From Merluccius polli (Eukaryota > Chordata > Actinopteri > Gadiformes > Merlucciidae): a DNA stretch of 64,000 nucleotides. The DNA lies in assembly GCA_030340625.1 (NCBI GenBank), contig JAOPHQ010005712.1:57501-121500 (forward strand), read 5' to 3'. Positions 54,194 through 64,000 of this stretch are shown here, piece by piece. Within the stretch, counting starts at the first letter, position 1. Every line of letters begins with the position of its first letter. The translations under genes and the position numbers were made by a program. Under the pieces are notes generated by a model. It worked only from the letters and a program-made list of their open reading frames with translations, searched no databases and was not told the DNA's origin.

Positions 54194-56799
54194 ATGGCAG
54201 AACGCATGAGAAAGAAGGCTCGCCTGTCCACAAGTGAAGCATTAGCTCTTCCCTTTGATTCATTTTCATCTGGTAAGAGTTCATATTTTTTTAAATTGTC
54301 TAGACACTAAATGTAATTTTAGTCAATCGACGGGATTATGAACTGTGTATTTAAACTTGAAATCACATTTTTTTGCTACAAGATAGGCTAATGAAGTAGC
54401 TAGCTAACACTAGCAAAATATTACCTAATTTCTGGTCAGAACAAATCTTTAAACTTAAGAAACATCACCATAAAAAGCCAATTTTTACAAGACATTTAGA
54501 CATTTTTAAGCAACATTTCAAGTGACGTCATTTTTCAAGCGTTTGCTTTTTATTTCAAGTGCAAATAGATTTGTTTTAGAAATTAGATGTTTTGACTAGA
54601 CATAAGAAGTATGTCACAGTGAACCTTTGAATTTAACATGGTTTACTGTGTTAAAATACTTATCACTTAATTTTCTGCTTTATTGTCAGGAAATGAAGTT
54701 GATTTAGTGGAGTTGGAGGATTTAGATGAGAGTAGACCTGAGGAAGAAGGAAATGACGTAGACATGGGGCAACAGATAGAAGAGAAAACAGCCAGTAATG
54801 TCTCCAGAGCTGAATCAGATCCTGATTCATCATCAGAAAGTGAACTCGATGATACTGTCTTGGATGAGAGTAGACCTGAGAAAGAAGGAAATGAGGTAGA
54901 CGTGGGGCAACAGATAGAAGAGAAAACAGCCAGTAATGTCTCCAGAGCTGAATCAGATCCTGATTCATCATCAGAAAGTGAACTCGATGACACTGTCTTG
55001 GATGAGGACTATAGACCTGAGAAAGATGGCCGCCCAGATAGTGGTAGTGATGCAGACACAGCTCAACACAGTGAAGGAGAAACAGGAGCTGCACTTGAAA
55101 CTTCTGCTGTTCAACGTCATAGGCGCCCAAGGCCAGATATGTGGAAGCGAGAGGTGATAAAAGAAAAGCGTCTTAAGGGGGAGAGTTACAAGAATACAAT
55201 GAAACAGGAGAAACCACCAAAGACCATGGGCCCACCCTGCACATCACAGCACTGCTTAAAGTCGAAGAAACAGAGTTGTGAACTACTGACTGAAGAGGCG
55301 AGAAGAGATGTCTTCAACAATTTCTGGTCCATGCCCTCCTGGGAGACACACAAGCTGTATATCCAGACTCTAGTCGAAAATGTGCCCATAAAACAGAAGA
55401 AAGGTGGTGTTGCATCAAGGAGAACAACGTCCCTATCATACCACCTGCAACTGGCAGACAGATGTAAACTACCTGTGTGTAAGAATATTTTCTGTTCAAC
55501 ACTTGGCATCGCCCCCCGAACCATCGGATCATGGTTAACCGTGGACATGAAATCCAACACTGATCCATGTAAACCCAAGATCAACAAGACTGGTCCACAT
55601 GTGCCCATATCAGATGTTGACCAGACCTTCCTGAAAGAATGGCTGTCTGGACTGCCTACAGTCCCATCCCATTACTGCCGTCAGGTTCCCTCCTATCAGG
55701 ATAAGAAGTTCCTGGAGCTGGGAACAGTTCTAAGTGATCTTCACAAGGAATATCAGAAAGCTGCTGGTGAAAATGGAATGCGTGCTGTGAGTGAGACATA
55801 TTTTCGAATAGTGTTCAGTGAGCAGAAATACTCTGTGTTCATACCAAAAAAAGACCAGTGTGATGTATGTGTCAGCGCCAAGGTAGGAAATACAGATCAG
55901 GATACTCTTACTACTCACTTGAAATTATAGGCTCAGGCTCAAGCTGAAAAAGCTACGGATAAAAAGGCATCTTGTGACAAACTTTCAGTGTGGACAATGG
56001 ACCTTCAATGCGTTCTTCTGTCCCCCCAGACAAAAGCAAGTACAATGTATTACAAAACTAAATTACAGATGCACAACTTTACTTGCTTCAACATGAACAA
56101 CAAAGATGGGTATTGTTACGCTTGGGAGGAGCATGAAGGCTCCCTCAGCAGTGAGGTTTTTGCTCATCTGCAGTCCAACACTTTGAATCAATCCTTGAGG
56201 CCAACGCAAACATTGAGAAAGTCATTGTCTGGAGTGATGGCTGTGGATATCAAAATCGGTGTGGTACCATCAGCAACATCTACCTTCATCAGGCCATGAA
56301 GCATGGTGTCACCATAGAGCAAAAGTTTCTGGTTGCAGGGCACACACAAATGGAGTGCGACTCCATGCACAGCCTCATTAAACGGCGCATCGTCAAAGAT
56401 ATTCACACTCCACGTGATTACATTGTAATCTTTGAGACTGCACGACTGCATCCATCCCCATACAAGGTGACTCAGCTGTACCACAATGACTTCATGAAGT
56501 TATCTGGGGCCTATGTCAGTAATATTCGGCCAGGTAAAAAAGTTGGCGACCCCACAGTCCATGGCCTCCAGGCTCTCCAGTACTTGGCTGATGGTCGAAT
56601 CCGGTACAAGTTGGATTTTGAGTGTGACTGGGAGGACCTGCCTCAGCGAATCAACATCCCCGCAGAACCATTCCACTGGGTCCCACTCTTTCCTGCCCAA
56701 TTGCCAATTACTCTCAGGAAATTCAATGACTTGCAGGCAATGAAACCAGTACTACCACGAGTGGCCCACCAGTACTATGACAACCTCCCTCATCAATAG
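54194..56799 (+). pseudogene. Transposase-like protein with KKDQCDVC motif, one frameshift
   Basis: Exons 54194-54272, 54690-55882 and 55931-56799 have GT-AG borders. Exon 1 encodes MAERMRKKARLSTSEALALP. Exon 2 has an acidic region with a 42-residue direct duplication (ESRPE...DDTVLD), a basic RPDMWKREVIKEKRLKGESY and ends FIPKKDQCDVCVSAK. Exon 3 has TMYYKTKLQMHNFTCFNM, then in another frame EKVIVWSDGCGYQNR, GHTQMECDSMHSLI and NIRPGKKVGDP. The WSDG, GHTQME-DSMHS residues look like a DDE-type core. One base is out of step between about 56155 and 56180, so the full protein cannot be made. I recall similar proteins as common in fish and arthropods; Sola is my guess, at low confidence. Confidence 0.65.
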
Positions 56800-57253
56800 A
56801 CAGTGTTAAAATTAGTTTGCACAGCACCTGAGTGGAACTTGGTAGTGTAGTGATGTTCATTGAGGAAGAAGGCCCCCGACACAGGATCGCTTTAACTCAC
56901 TTTATTTGTTTAGCTTTAGTTATATTAATCTACGAAACAAATGGAGGGGTATTGTAAAAGTCACGCGCGTGGAGCGACCCTTAGCTGGGCATCTATCCGG
57001 ATGCGCTGCCTAGAGGGTTTCTGCCCTCCCCCGGATGTGTTGTTTGCTAGTATCTGGGCAGGCGTGGCCTCTATGACGCATATTGGCTAGTGTTGAGCGC
57101 CCGCCCCCAGTGTATTATGTCGCCATCTAGTGTTCAGGTGCAGTTAATACAACTTGTATATTTAGTTCTATTCCTTTGTGGCTATGTGAGGATATTACAG
57201 TCTGTTGATACATATGTGCGGTTATCCATTCGTCACAGTAGGAAAGGAAAACC

Positions 57254-57288
<35 letters not shown>

Positions 57289-57705
57289 ACACAGACACCC
57301 ATGCATACCAACTACACACCAGAATAAAGTGCACACACACACACTGCACACATACAGACATTTTTGCTCCCATTTTTCTTTCACACACACACAACCTCAA
57401 ACGCACAGCATTTCACATGTTGTCTTAGCTTGTTAAATGCACTTTGGTTATGTTATGTTTGCATTTATAAGTAAAAGAAAAAATGCCTAAGTCATGGCAT
57501 ATTCTGCCTAAGTCACTTTTATTTGTTAGGCAATCGATGATGGGTCCTTTTCTTTTTGCATACTTGTTCACACATCTGGTTGAATGTACTATTACAATAT
57601 CAATAAAAAATACCAATGTGATCTCTAAATATTGTGTTTTTTCTTGTTTTACAAAAACATTGAAATATGACTTGGGCAATTATGCTATGAGGCTATGGGC
57701 TACAT
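56800..57705. other. 3' part of the transposase-bearing element
   Basis: No gene was seen. There is a CT/CA microsatellite patch (57254-57300) and CA runs near 57325-57395. Two TGCCTAAGTCA words lie at 57483-57515, matching words at 54018 and the TGACTTAGGCAG at about 54166 in the left part. Confidence 0.5.
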
Positions 57706-57886
57706 GAGCTTAGTATTATGTTTTATTTTGAAAATTGACCGGATGCTCCATGGCTTTTACTATTTTACTTCCTGCCCGGTCGGTCTGCTCTAAAGATAGA
57801 CGCTCCTGGGACGCAGCTGAGACGTTCCGCAGCGCGCCCGGTGGAAATGCTCGCAGCAACGCGACGCAGACGTCCCCGGTGTAAAT

Positions 57887-58213
57887 GAGCCTTGAGGAAA
57901 ACACCGAACCGAACTCATGTAAGTAACAATTTATATTGTTAAAAGTCAGATTTTACCAGAATTTAAATGTATACATTTTCAATTCGCAAAAGCATGGCTC
58001 AACATTATGTTTGCTACTTTTGCCGTCGCCAACCGCCATTTCGAATGCGCTCTTACCTCCAACAGCTCATTAACTTCTTAACCTGTGTGTGGTTTATAAT
58101 TAGCGTTTCCTTGCGTGGTAGATTAATATTTTAAAGATATGGCCTAGTGACTTATTCAAAAACACTATTGGCGCTTCAACGTCGTGTTTGGCAGTGTTAT
58201 AAAGGCCTTTAAG
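57887..58213. other. Spacer with no recognised feature
   Basis: A/T-rich sequence without a coding frame, microsatellite or inverted ends that I could recognise. Confidence 0.5.
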
Positions 58214-58431
58214 TTTGCACACCAAGTCCGTATTTTTCATCGTCATTAAAGTTTTCGGAAACAGGTTCGATTTTCTGCGTTTTTTCGCATCCATCAAAAG
58301 CCTACATTTGAATTTTCGCAACGAACGAATAGAATAATAAAACACATCAGTGTGCAATTTCTGTGCGTAACGATTTTTATCGGATGTCGGATTAAAAAAC
58401 GCATACGAAAAATACGGACTTGGTGTGCAAA
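58214..58431. repeat. 218-bp inverted-repeat element (MITE-like)
   Basis: TTTGCACACCAAGTCCGTAT at the left and ATACGGACTTGGTGTGCAAA at the right are perfect complements, with the match extending about five bases further inward. The inner sequence holds TGCGTTTTTTCGCATCC, itself self-complementary in part. No flanking duplication could be fixed. Confidence 0.7.
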
Positions 58432-58445
58432 GGCGGTGTATTTAA

Positions 58446-59346
58446 AGGTGCGCTATGCAACTCGGTTATTCCTCCGCTGTTTCTGGGTTTTCGCCGGAAT
58501 TGGGCTCGCATTTCTCACTATAGAGCTCCCCCTGCAGCTTCGGAATAGGCCTACAACACTGTCGTAAAAACTCATTGACAACGCCCCCCACCCCCCACTT
58601 CGATAAATAAATAGTAATACACAACGAGAACCTGGATTCGGACCGCAAACAAACATGTGTGGTAGCAAGTCACTGCTAGGATAAACCCTCACTAGCTAGC
58701 AAGCTAGCCATGAAGCAACCAAGCTAAACACATACAGGGCTCACAATAAAACGGTCGAGCAAAACACATTGTTCAACAGACTCTCAAACCACATTACAAA
58801 AACGAAGTTCACCCAAGGGTAGGCTACTTACAATTTCAGCAGCAAGACAGCCAAGTCGGCGTCCGTTTTGCATTCTTCCGAGTCTCTCAGTTGACGCCAT
58901 TCCGCATAAGCTCGCCCTATGTTCACTCGTGTCTGGTTTCTTTGTTTATCATAATCCTTTCTCTTATTCTTCGATTCCTCCGACCTTCCCCTCTTGGGTC
59001 TTGATGGATCCATAGTGGATTTGTCGATTGATCCAGAATTGCCTTGCAACTGACCATTTATATTCAGCCGGACCCATGTTTGGCACCCCCGCCCAGGTCT
59101 ACCGTAAAGCAGTGAAACTACAATCTGACTACATTTTCGAGGCGCGATTGGATACTTCCGCTGCGTCACATCCGTAAGTGGCCGGGACGGCCACATGAAG
59201 TTGCATGTTCTGTTTTTCCGCGGGGACCCAACAGGGGGAGATGAAACACCCACCAAACAACCCAGAAAGTGTTGTAGAACGATCAGAACGACTCTCAACC
59301 TGCATGGTTAAGGTTATTTTTGATAAACGAGTTGCATAGTGCTTCT
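58446..59346 (-). mobile_element. TTAA-target element with a residual first exon
   Basis: Ends AGGTGCGCTATGCAACTCG and CGAGTTGCATAGTGCTTCT are flanked by TTAA (58442-58445 and 59347-59350), a target used by Kolobok and piggyBac transposons. On the minus strand 59010-58837 encodes MDPSRPKRGRSEESKNKRKD...RVNIGRAYAEWRQLRD...KTDADLAVLLLK, followed by a GTAAGT donor. That short basic domain is a familiar first exon in fish genes linked to such transposons. No catalytic domain follows within the 901 bp. Confidence 0.75.
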
Positions 59347-59509
59347 TTAAGAGTTTTAACATAGGAAAGTGTCAATTTAATGAAACTTGGTTGGAGAACA
59401 GCAAGTATGACTGGTTGAAACCAGTTAAAGGGACACTGTGTAATTTTTTTCCCCCATCTAGTGGTCAAGTTGTATTTTGCATTCAAACGAATTTATGCTC
59501 TCTAGCGCC

Positions 59510-61216
59510 TCCCCAGCAAATATTTCCTCGACCTGCGTCGAAGCGAACAAGTCCAGAAGACGTCGAGTCACGACGTGACTTCATTTCGACATGAAAACAT
59601 AATCTTAGAGAAATGGTGATTTCAAGGAAAACTTATTTTAGAGTGGTGTAACCGAATAAACACTCCCAGCAAACATTTCTGCATTCAACAAGTCTAAAAT
59701 ACGCCGGGTCACAACGTGACTTTATTTCGACCATTTGCCGACATGAAAACATATATGCCTACGGAAATTGTGATTTCGAGGAAAGCTTGTTTGTCAGTGG
59801 TGTAACTGAATAAACACTGTTTATATCGCTATTTAACTTAACAACGATGTAACTTTGGAACATTAGTGTGAACGGTAATGTTTACACATTATGCTATCAT
59901 GTATATGGCCAATATAGGTGCTAAAATGTTTTATTCCAGCATTTACTCAAGTTCCATTTAGGAACTATTTTTCCTTGCGCACCAACACGTAATCCCAACA
60001 ACCCTATCCCTTTGTCCTGCAACCCGTGCGCAATGCGCACCAGGTGATATTTGTTGGCGGTCGCAGTCAAGTTTGGCAAGCGTCGAAGTTCCAGGTGAGT
60101 TCCGAAGACACTCTTATTTAAAATGAAAATGTATTTGTAAGGACATTATACTTTTTTCATTTGCATGCTTAACTGTTTAAGTCTACATGGCATAATTCTC
60201 ATGGATAGCTGGCTTTCGTATTTGTAACGTTACATACGAACTGGGGGCTGGAAAGCTAGCATAACATTAGCGTAGCCCCAAAGCGGGCCGCTGCTACTTC
60301 CCAGCGCGCGGGGGGGGGGGGGGGGGTAGCAGCATCCCGTTTCGGGGCTAACGTTAGCTGTCTTTCCAGCTGCTGTTAAGAAATGGAACTGCAAGGCCAC
60401 AGACACAGAAGTTGAAGCAGCCATGGGTCTCCATCTCAAACATGCGCCTGCAAGGACTGGGGGCATGGGATTTTTGTCCCAATGAGTTTTTTATTTTATT
60501 TTGTTTTTGTTCTTGTTCTCAAAGATATAGGCTTACTTTGCTAAAAATAATAAATGTTTTGTTAATATACTTTATACCCTGAATCCGTCTGTTGTTGAAG
60601 AGTATTAATGCTTGATTTAGAGTATTCATAACTAAACAAAATATTATAGATGGATCTATCTAGCCAAATATCGCTATCCTTTTGATATGACCAAATGATC
60701 TATAGGCTACATTTGGTTCTATACATGTCTCATGTCGGCAAAGGGTCGAAATAAAGTCACGTTGTGACTCGACGTCTATTGGACTTGTTGACGACACGGT
60801 TTGAGGTAATGTTGGCTGGAATTGGTCTAATGGTTGTAAATAGGTTTACAACCGATTTAGAAATATTTAATTATCTTCATGCAGCACAAGAATTGCTTGT
60901 TACAGGTTTGGTGGGTAGCTATACTGAAAACCGTAAATTGGGGCATATACTACAAGGTAACTGAAATGTAGCACTATTATTTTTCTTAAATATGTGGGTA
61001 TTTAGTGTCTTGGCTTAAAAGTAAATTTCATGTAGGTTGAAATAATGTCGTCTATACAACGTTGAAACGACGTGGATTGATGTCGTCTATGAGCCGTCGA
61101 AACGACGTCGCGACGTCAGAAAAACTTTCATATCAGCCCCTCAAATCGACGTCGTATCGACCTCCATGACCAACGTCGATTAGACCTCTGATCGACGTCG
61201 AAATGTTTGCTGGGTC
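59510..61216. repeat. Inverted CGACGT-rich sequence with CAGCAAA ends, probably nested
   Basis: CCCAGCAAA occurs at 59509 and 59669 and its complement TTTGCTGGG at 61208-61216. GGGTCACAACGTGACTTTAT (about 59705) pairs with ATAAAGTCACGTTGTGAC (about 60751). The stretch 61030-61205 is crowded with GTCGAAACGACGT and ATCGACGTCG words. The ends look like those of a separate palindromic transposon family, but a clean target duplication was not found. Confidence 0.45.
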
Positions 61217-61392
61217 GTGTTTTCAAATGTTCGTTGCAACCTGTTGGAACTACGGCAAGCGGTATTAGTCAAGATTCAAGAAGCTATGACAACATGATAA
61301 CAACATGTCTTCAAACACCACTTCATCAAGTTTTGTTTCGGATGATGAGGTACGTTCAGTGCTCGAAGTGGAAAAAAATAAGTGCCGGTACG

Positions 61393-61600
61393 GTACTCCC
61401 GACGGGGGGGTGCGCAATATTAACCCACCCCGGACCTACGACCGACGGGGGGGGGGGGGGGCGCGATTTGTAACCCACCCCGGACCTACGACCGACGGGG
61501 GGGGTGCGCGATATTAACCCACCCCGGACCTACGACCGACAGGGGGGGGCGATCGTAACCCACCGCGGACCAACGACCGCAGCCTGTGACAAGTGCCGGT
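61393..61600. repeat. G/C-rich minisatellite, about four units
   Basis: Units read CCCACCCCGGACCTACGACC then GACGGGGGGG and GCGCGATATTAA or similar, with G-run length varying. The phrase is the reverse-complement style of the 39237-40018 array (GTAGGTCCGCGG, poly-C), so the two arrays are related. TGCCGGTACG repeats follow to 61675. Confidence 0.75.
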
Positions 61601-62154
61601 ACGCAAGAAAAAGTGCCGGTACGCTAAAGGGTAAAATGTAGAAGTGCCGGTACTGCGTACCGGTGCGTACCGGCCCACTTCGAGCACTGGGTACGTTATT
61701 TCAAACAAACTTCAAACTGCATTGAATCATTAGTGTGAGCATGTATGAGTAATTACTCCTCGAGCAAGATAGTGAATTATGTTCTCATGTTTATATCGTT
61801 TTTTAAGTGACAAGCGCGTCTCGCTAAGCTCCTTCTCTGTTCCACAGTCACGTTGGCTCTGAGTGGAAATGCGTTTAGCCTTACCTGTACCACGCTTTTT
61901 GTCCCTCTCGGCAGTTCATAGACCGGAAGGACATGGAAGTCTCCATAGAGCTTACCCGTCCTATGTAAATTCTGATGAGTGATTCTTCGCTCAGGAGGAT
62001 AAGTGAGATTGTTGACAGAGATAATTTTACACCAATGGGGACTTATTTATGAATGAAGACGTTGATTTGAGGTAATAAATTACTAAAAAAACTACACAGT
62101 GTCCCTTTAAAGAAAATCCCACTGAAGCGCACTGCATGCTGTGTAACCCCGGAT

Positions 62155-62540
62155 TTCCACCGGGGACGTGAGCATCGCGTGAGATTCATACCTCCGGATC
62201 CGGACGAAATTAGTCCGTCCGTACCAAACGTCGTCTCCGGTACTACCCCCGTCCGGTTTCAGTGGTGTTATGGATGTGACGCGATACATCCTCTAGAGGG
62301 CAGTCACTGTCGTGTCACAAATTACCGGCATCGACAATCGCAAACATGGCATCGGTAGAGATGATTTTGCTTTGTCTCATCAGAAATAGACAAAAAAGGT
62401 GTTCGTGGTGGTCGCATGCGAGACCTTTAAATGAAAACATCAACGGCGAGTTTTTTTCCTTAGTTTTGCCAATGAGAGTTGGATGACGAAAGGCATTTTC
62501 AGTACTTTAGGATGTCCGCCGCACGATTTGATGAATTGCT
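62155..62540 (+). pseudogene. Truncated partial copy of a Harbinger transposase first exon
   Basis: The sequence parallels 62693-63060: the promoter-like TTCATACCTCCGGATCCGGA, ATGTGACGCGATACATCCTC, then ATG at 62346 and a frame reading MASVEMILLCLIRNRQKRC...WSHARPLNEN, which stops at GTTGGATGA. It is shorter by several small deletions and breaks off near 62540. It is a tandem partial duplicate of the following gene. Confidence 0.7.
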
Positions 62541-62853
62541 AATTATATGATATTAATTCTATTAATTATATAATATGATATTCTTCGTCGATTTTCGCTA
62601 ATGGTTGAACTTCTGAGTTCTGACTCTATACTGCCGCCTCAATCTCCAGTGGTATTACTCCGTTTCGTCCATAGCACTCCGGATGAGTAAAGGCTGATTC
62701 ATACCTCCGGATCCGGATGAAATAAGTCCGTCCGTACCAAACGTCGTCTCCGGTACTACCCTTTATACCTCCGTCCGGTTTATGGATGTGACGCGATACA
62801 TCCTCTAGAGGGCACTGCCGTGTCGCAAATTACCGGCATCAACAATTGTAAAG

Positions 62854-63834
62854 ATGGCGTCAGTAGAGGAGATCACGTTGCTTATTCTTATTAGAAATAG
62901 GCAAAAAAGGCGCAAAAGGTGTTCGCGGCTGTGGCATGTGCGACCTTTAAATGAAGATCGGCATATCAACGGCGAGTTTTTTTCTTTAGTTTTGCCAATG
63001 AGGGAGTTGGATGACGAAAGGCATTTTCAATATTTTAGGATGTCCGCCGCACGGTTTGATGAACTGTTACGCCGGGTAGCGCCGATGATCCAGCATGCCG
63101 CGTCCCACAGAGCGCCCGTGAGCGATGCTGAACGTCACGGTATGTATGGCGGTCACCATACGTTTTCTGGCAGCAGGGATCAGCCAACAAGCCCTGGCAG
63201 CCAGCTACAAGTTGGGCACTGCAACGGTGTGCATGATCATCAAGGAGGTGTGTCAGGCTCTGTGGGCTGGTCTGAAGGATGAAGTGAAATACCCGCAAGG
63301 CGCACAATGGGAGGCAATCCGTGGTGACTTTTGGATGCAATGGGATTACCCCAATTGCATTGGTGCGATTGATGGTAAACACGTCCGCGTCAAAGCACCT
63401 GCCAACAGTGGCAGTAGTTATTACAACTATAAAGGTTTTTTTAGTTTTGTTTTTATGGCTGTCTGTGATGCCATCGGACATCGGAGCCTTCGGCAGGGAA
63501 AGCGACGGAGTGTTCAGTTGACACAGCTGAAGATGTCACCAAAGCTTGTGTGGCTCTCCACAATTTTCTGTCCAAACGGGACCAATCCCTGCCAGAACAA
63601 ACCCGCTACATACCCCCGGGAATGATTGACAGGGATGGTGCACCTGGAGAATGGCGCCAGGTGGTCCAGGGAGACACCAATCTCATCAGCACCCGTCGCA
63701 TCACAGCGGCAAGAGCCACCCAGGATGGCATGACTGTCAGGGAAACATTTAAAGAATTCTTCCAGACAGATCAAGGGAGGATTGACTGGCAGGATAGGCA
63801 TGTCAGACGTGGCACTCTCAATAATGTAGCCTAG
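62854..63834 (+). pseudogene. Decayed PIF/Harbinger transposase
   Basis: Frame 1 starts MASVEEITLLILIRNRQKRR and reaches LLRRVAPMIQHAASHRAPVSDAER at about 63132. A one-base shift leads to VTIRFLAAGISQQALAASYK, TATVCMIIKEVCQALW and CIGAIDGKHVRVKAP (first catalytic Asp) and YYNYKGFFSFVFMAVCDA. A deletion then joins this to GAFGRESDG in another frame, and after a further gap ALHNFLSKRDQSLPEQTRYI runs to NNVA and a stop at 63834. The block holding the second Asp and the Glu is missing, so catalysis is impossible. The match is to the HARBI1-like family, a lineage different from the element at 18354. Confidence 0.8.
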
Positions 63835-63837
63835 ATG

Positions 63838-64000
63838 TTCTGTTCTACTGTCAGTGTCAATGTGATCTGCTTTTGTTAGTATGTTTTTAGAGGACCAATC
63901 GGTTTTGTTCAATAAAAAAAAAGTGTTCTTATAACCAATTGTATACAATCTATGGTTATAACAATACATGAAATAACAACAAACAAATGTTATTAGAGTG
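63838..64000. other. 3' flank of the decayed Harbinger gene
   Basis: A polyadenylation-like AATAAAAAAAAAG lies at 63911-63923, followed by TAACCA/GGTTAT inverted words. No element end could be fixed before the window stops. Confidence 0.4.

Larger units (their letters stand above)
53611..57886 (+). mobile_element. DNA transposon of uncertain superfamily with 29-bp inverted ends
   Basis: ATTTACACCGGGGACGTCTG (53611) and its complement CAGACGTCCCCGGTGTAAAT (ending 57886) are the outer parts of a 29-bp perfect inverted repeat. GAGCCT occurs at 53597-53602 and 57887-57892. A second inverted pair lies further in: GCCTCATAGCATAATTGCC (54003-54021) and GGCAATTATGCTATGAGGC (57675-57693). So either this is one element with long subterminal repeats, or a transposase-bearing element sits inside an older MITE. 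It carries the gene at 54194-56799. Confidence 0.65.
59429..62106. mobile_element. Second TTAA-target element, 2.7 kb, non-coding
   Basis: Ends AGGGACACTGTGTAATTTTTT and AAAAAACTACACAGTGTCCCT are flanked by TTAA (59425-59428 and 62107-62110). The interior contains CGACGT-rich sequence with CAGCAAA termini (about 59510-61216), a G-run (60309-60327) and a G/C-rich minisatellite (61393-61600). No transposase gene was seen, so it is non-autonomous and probably composite. Confidence 0.8.

Noticed and set aside
54663..55130. Minus-strand frames of 108 and 155 codons
   Set aside because: Antisense of the acidic duplicated region of the transposase-like gene.

Overview
This is eukaryotic, almost certainly teleost fish, DNA. 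Genes are split by GT-AG introns, microsatellites are dense, and a Rex3/RTE-type LINE with a GATG-type tail lies beside hAT, PIF/Harbinger, CMC (CACTA-like), TTAA-target and other DNA transposons. The only host gene family I recognise is a tandem array of Cys-loop ligand-gated ion channel genes of the 5-HT3-receptor-like type, all on the minus strand. Gene A contributes only exon 1 (1209-1248) and continues off the left edge. Gene B (9825 down to 2994) is complete: nine exons whose phases all match and which sum to 1350 nt, coding 449 aa. Gene C (exon 1 at 51631-51670, exons 5-9 at 16438-11477) is dead: exons 2-4 are missing and exon 6 is split by a small LTR element.

The rest is a stack of transposable elements dated against each other by the duplicated gene copies. 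Gene B intron 8 holds a 2.2 kb hAT element with a 167-bp-arm inverted repeat and a THAP-type exon. Gene C holds a 1.2 kb hAT MITE-like element (11928-13121), a TRIM-like LTR element in exon 6 (14527-15888), and a 25.5 kb block (about 16549-42068) that replaced introns 1-4 sequence and exons 2-4. That block is built from tandem repeats: an approximately 590-bp satellite, 170-200-bp A/T-rich repeats, a 37-bp minisatellite, a C-rich minisatellite, a 250-bp repeat and hairpin arrays. Into it went a complete Harbinger element (18354-22249, transposase plus Myb-like protein), a complete hAT element (23405-28912, 601-aa transposase in seven exons), an element with 179-bp inverted arms carrying a HECT C-lobe gene fragment (30042-32534), and a Rex3 LINE (38279-39236).

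Gene C intron 1 (42069-51630) contains a three-level nest: a 1158-bp hAT element, a 7.2 kb CMC-type element inserted inside that element's right target duplication, and a CR1/L2/Rex1-type LINE inserted at the end of the CMC transposase gene. Right of the gene array (53281 onward) are a transposase-like gene of a family I cannot place firmly (54194-56799, one frameshift), two TTAA-target elements (58446-59346, 59429-62106) and a decayed, partly duplicated Harbinger gene (62155-63837).

No tRNA, rRNA or CRISPR array was seen. Transposon genes act only for their own mobility; the one probable functional host product is the gene B channel, which lacks most of the aromatic ligand-binding residues of true 5-HT3 receptors and so looks like an orphan-ligand channel.
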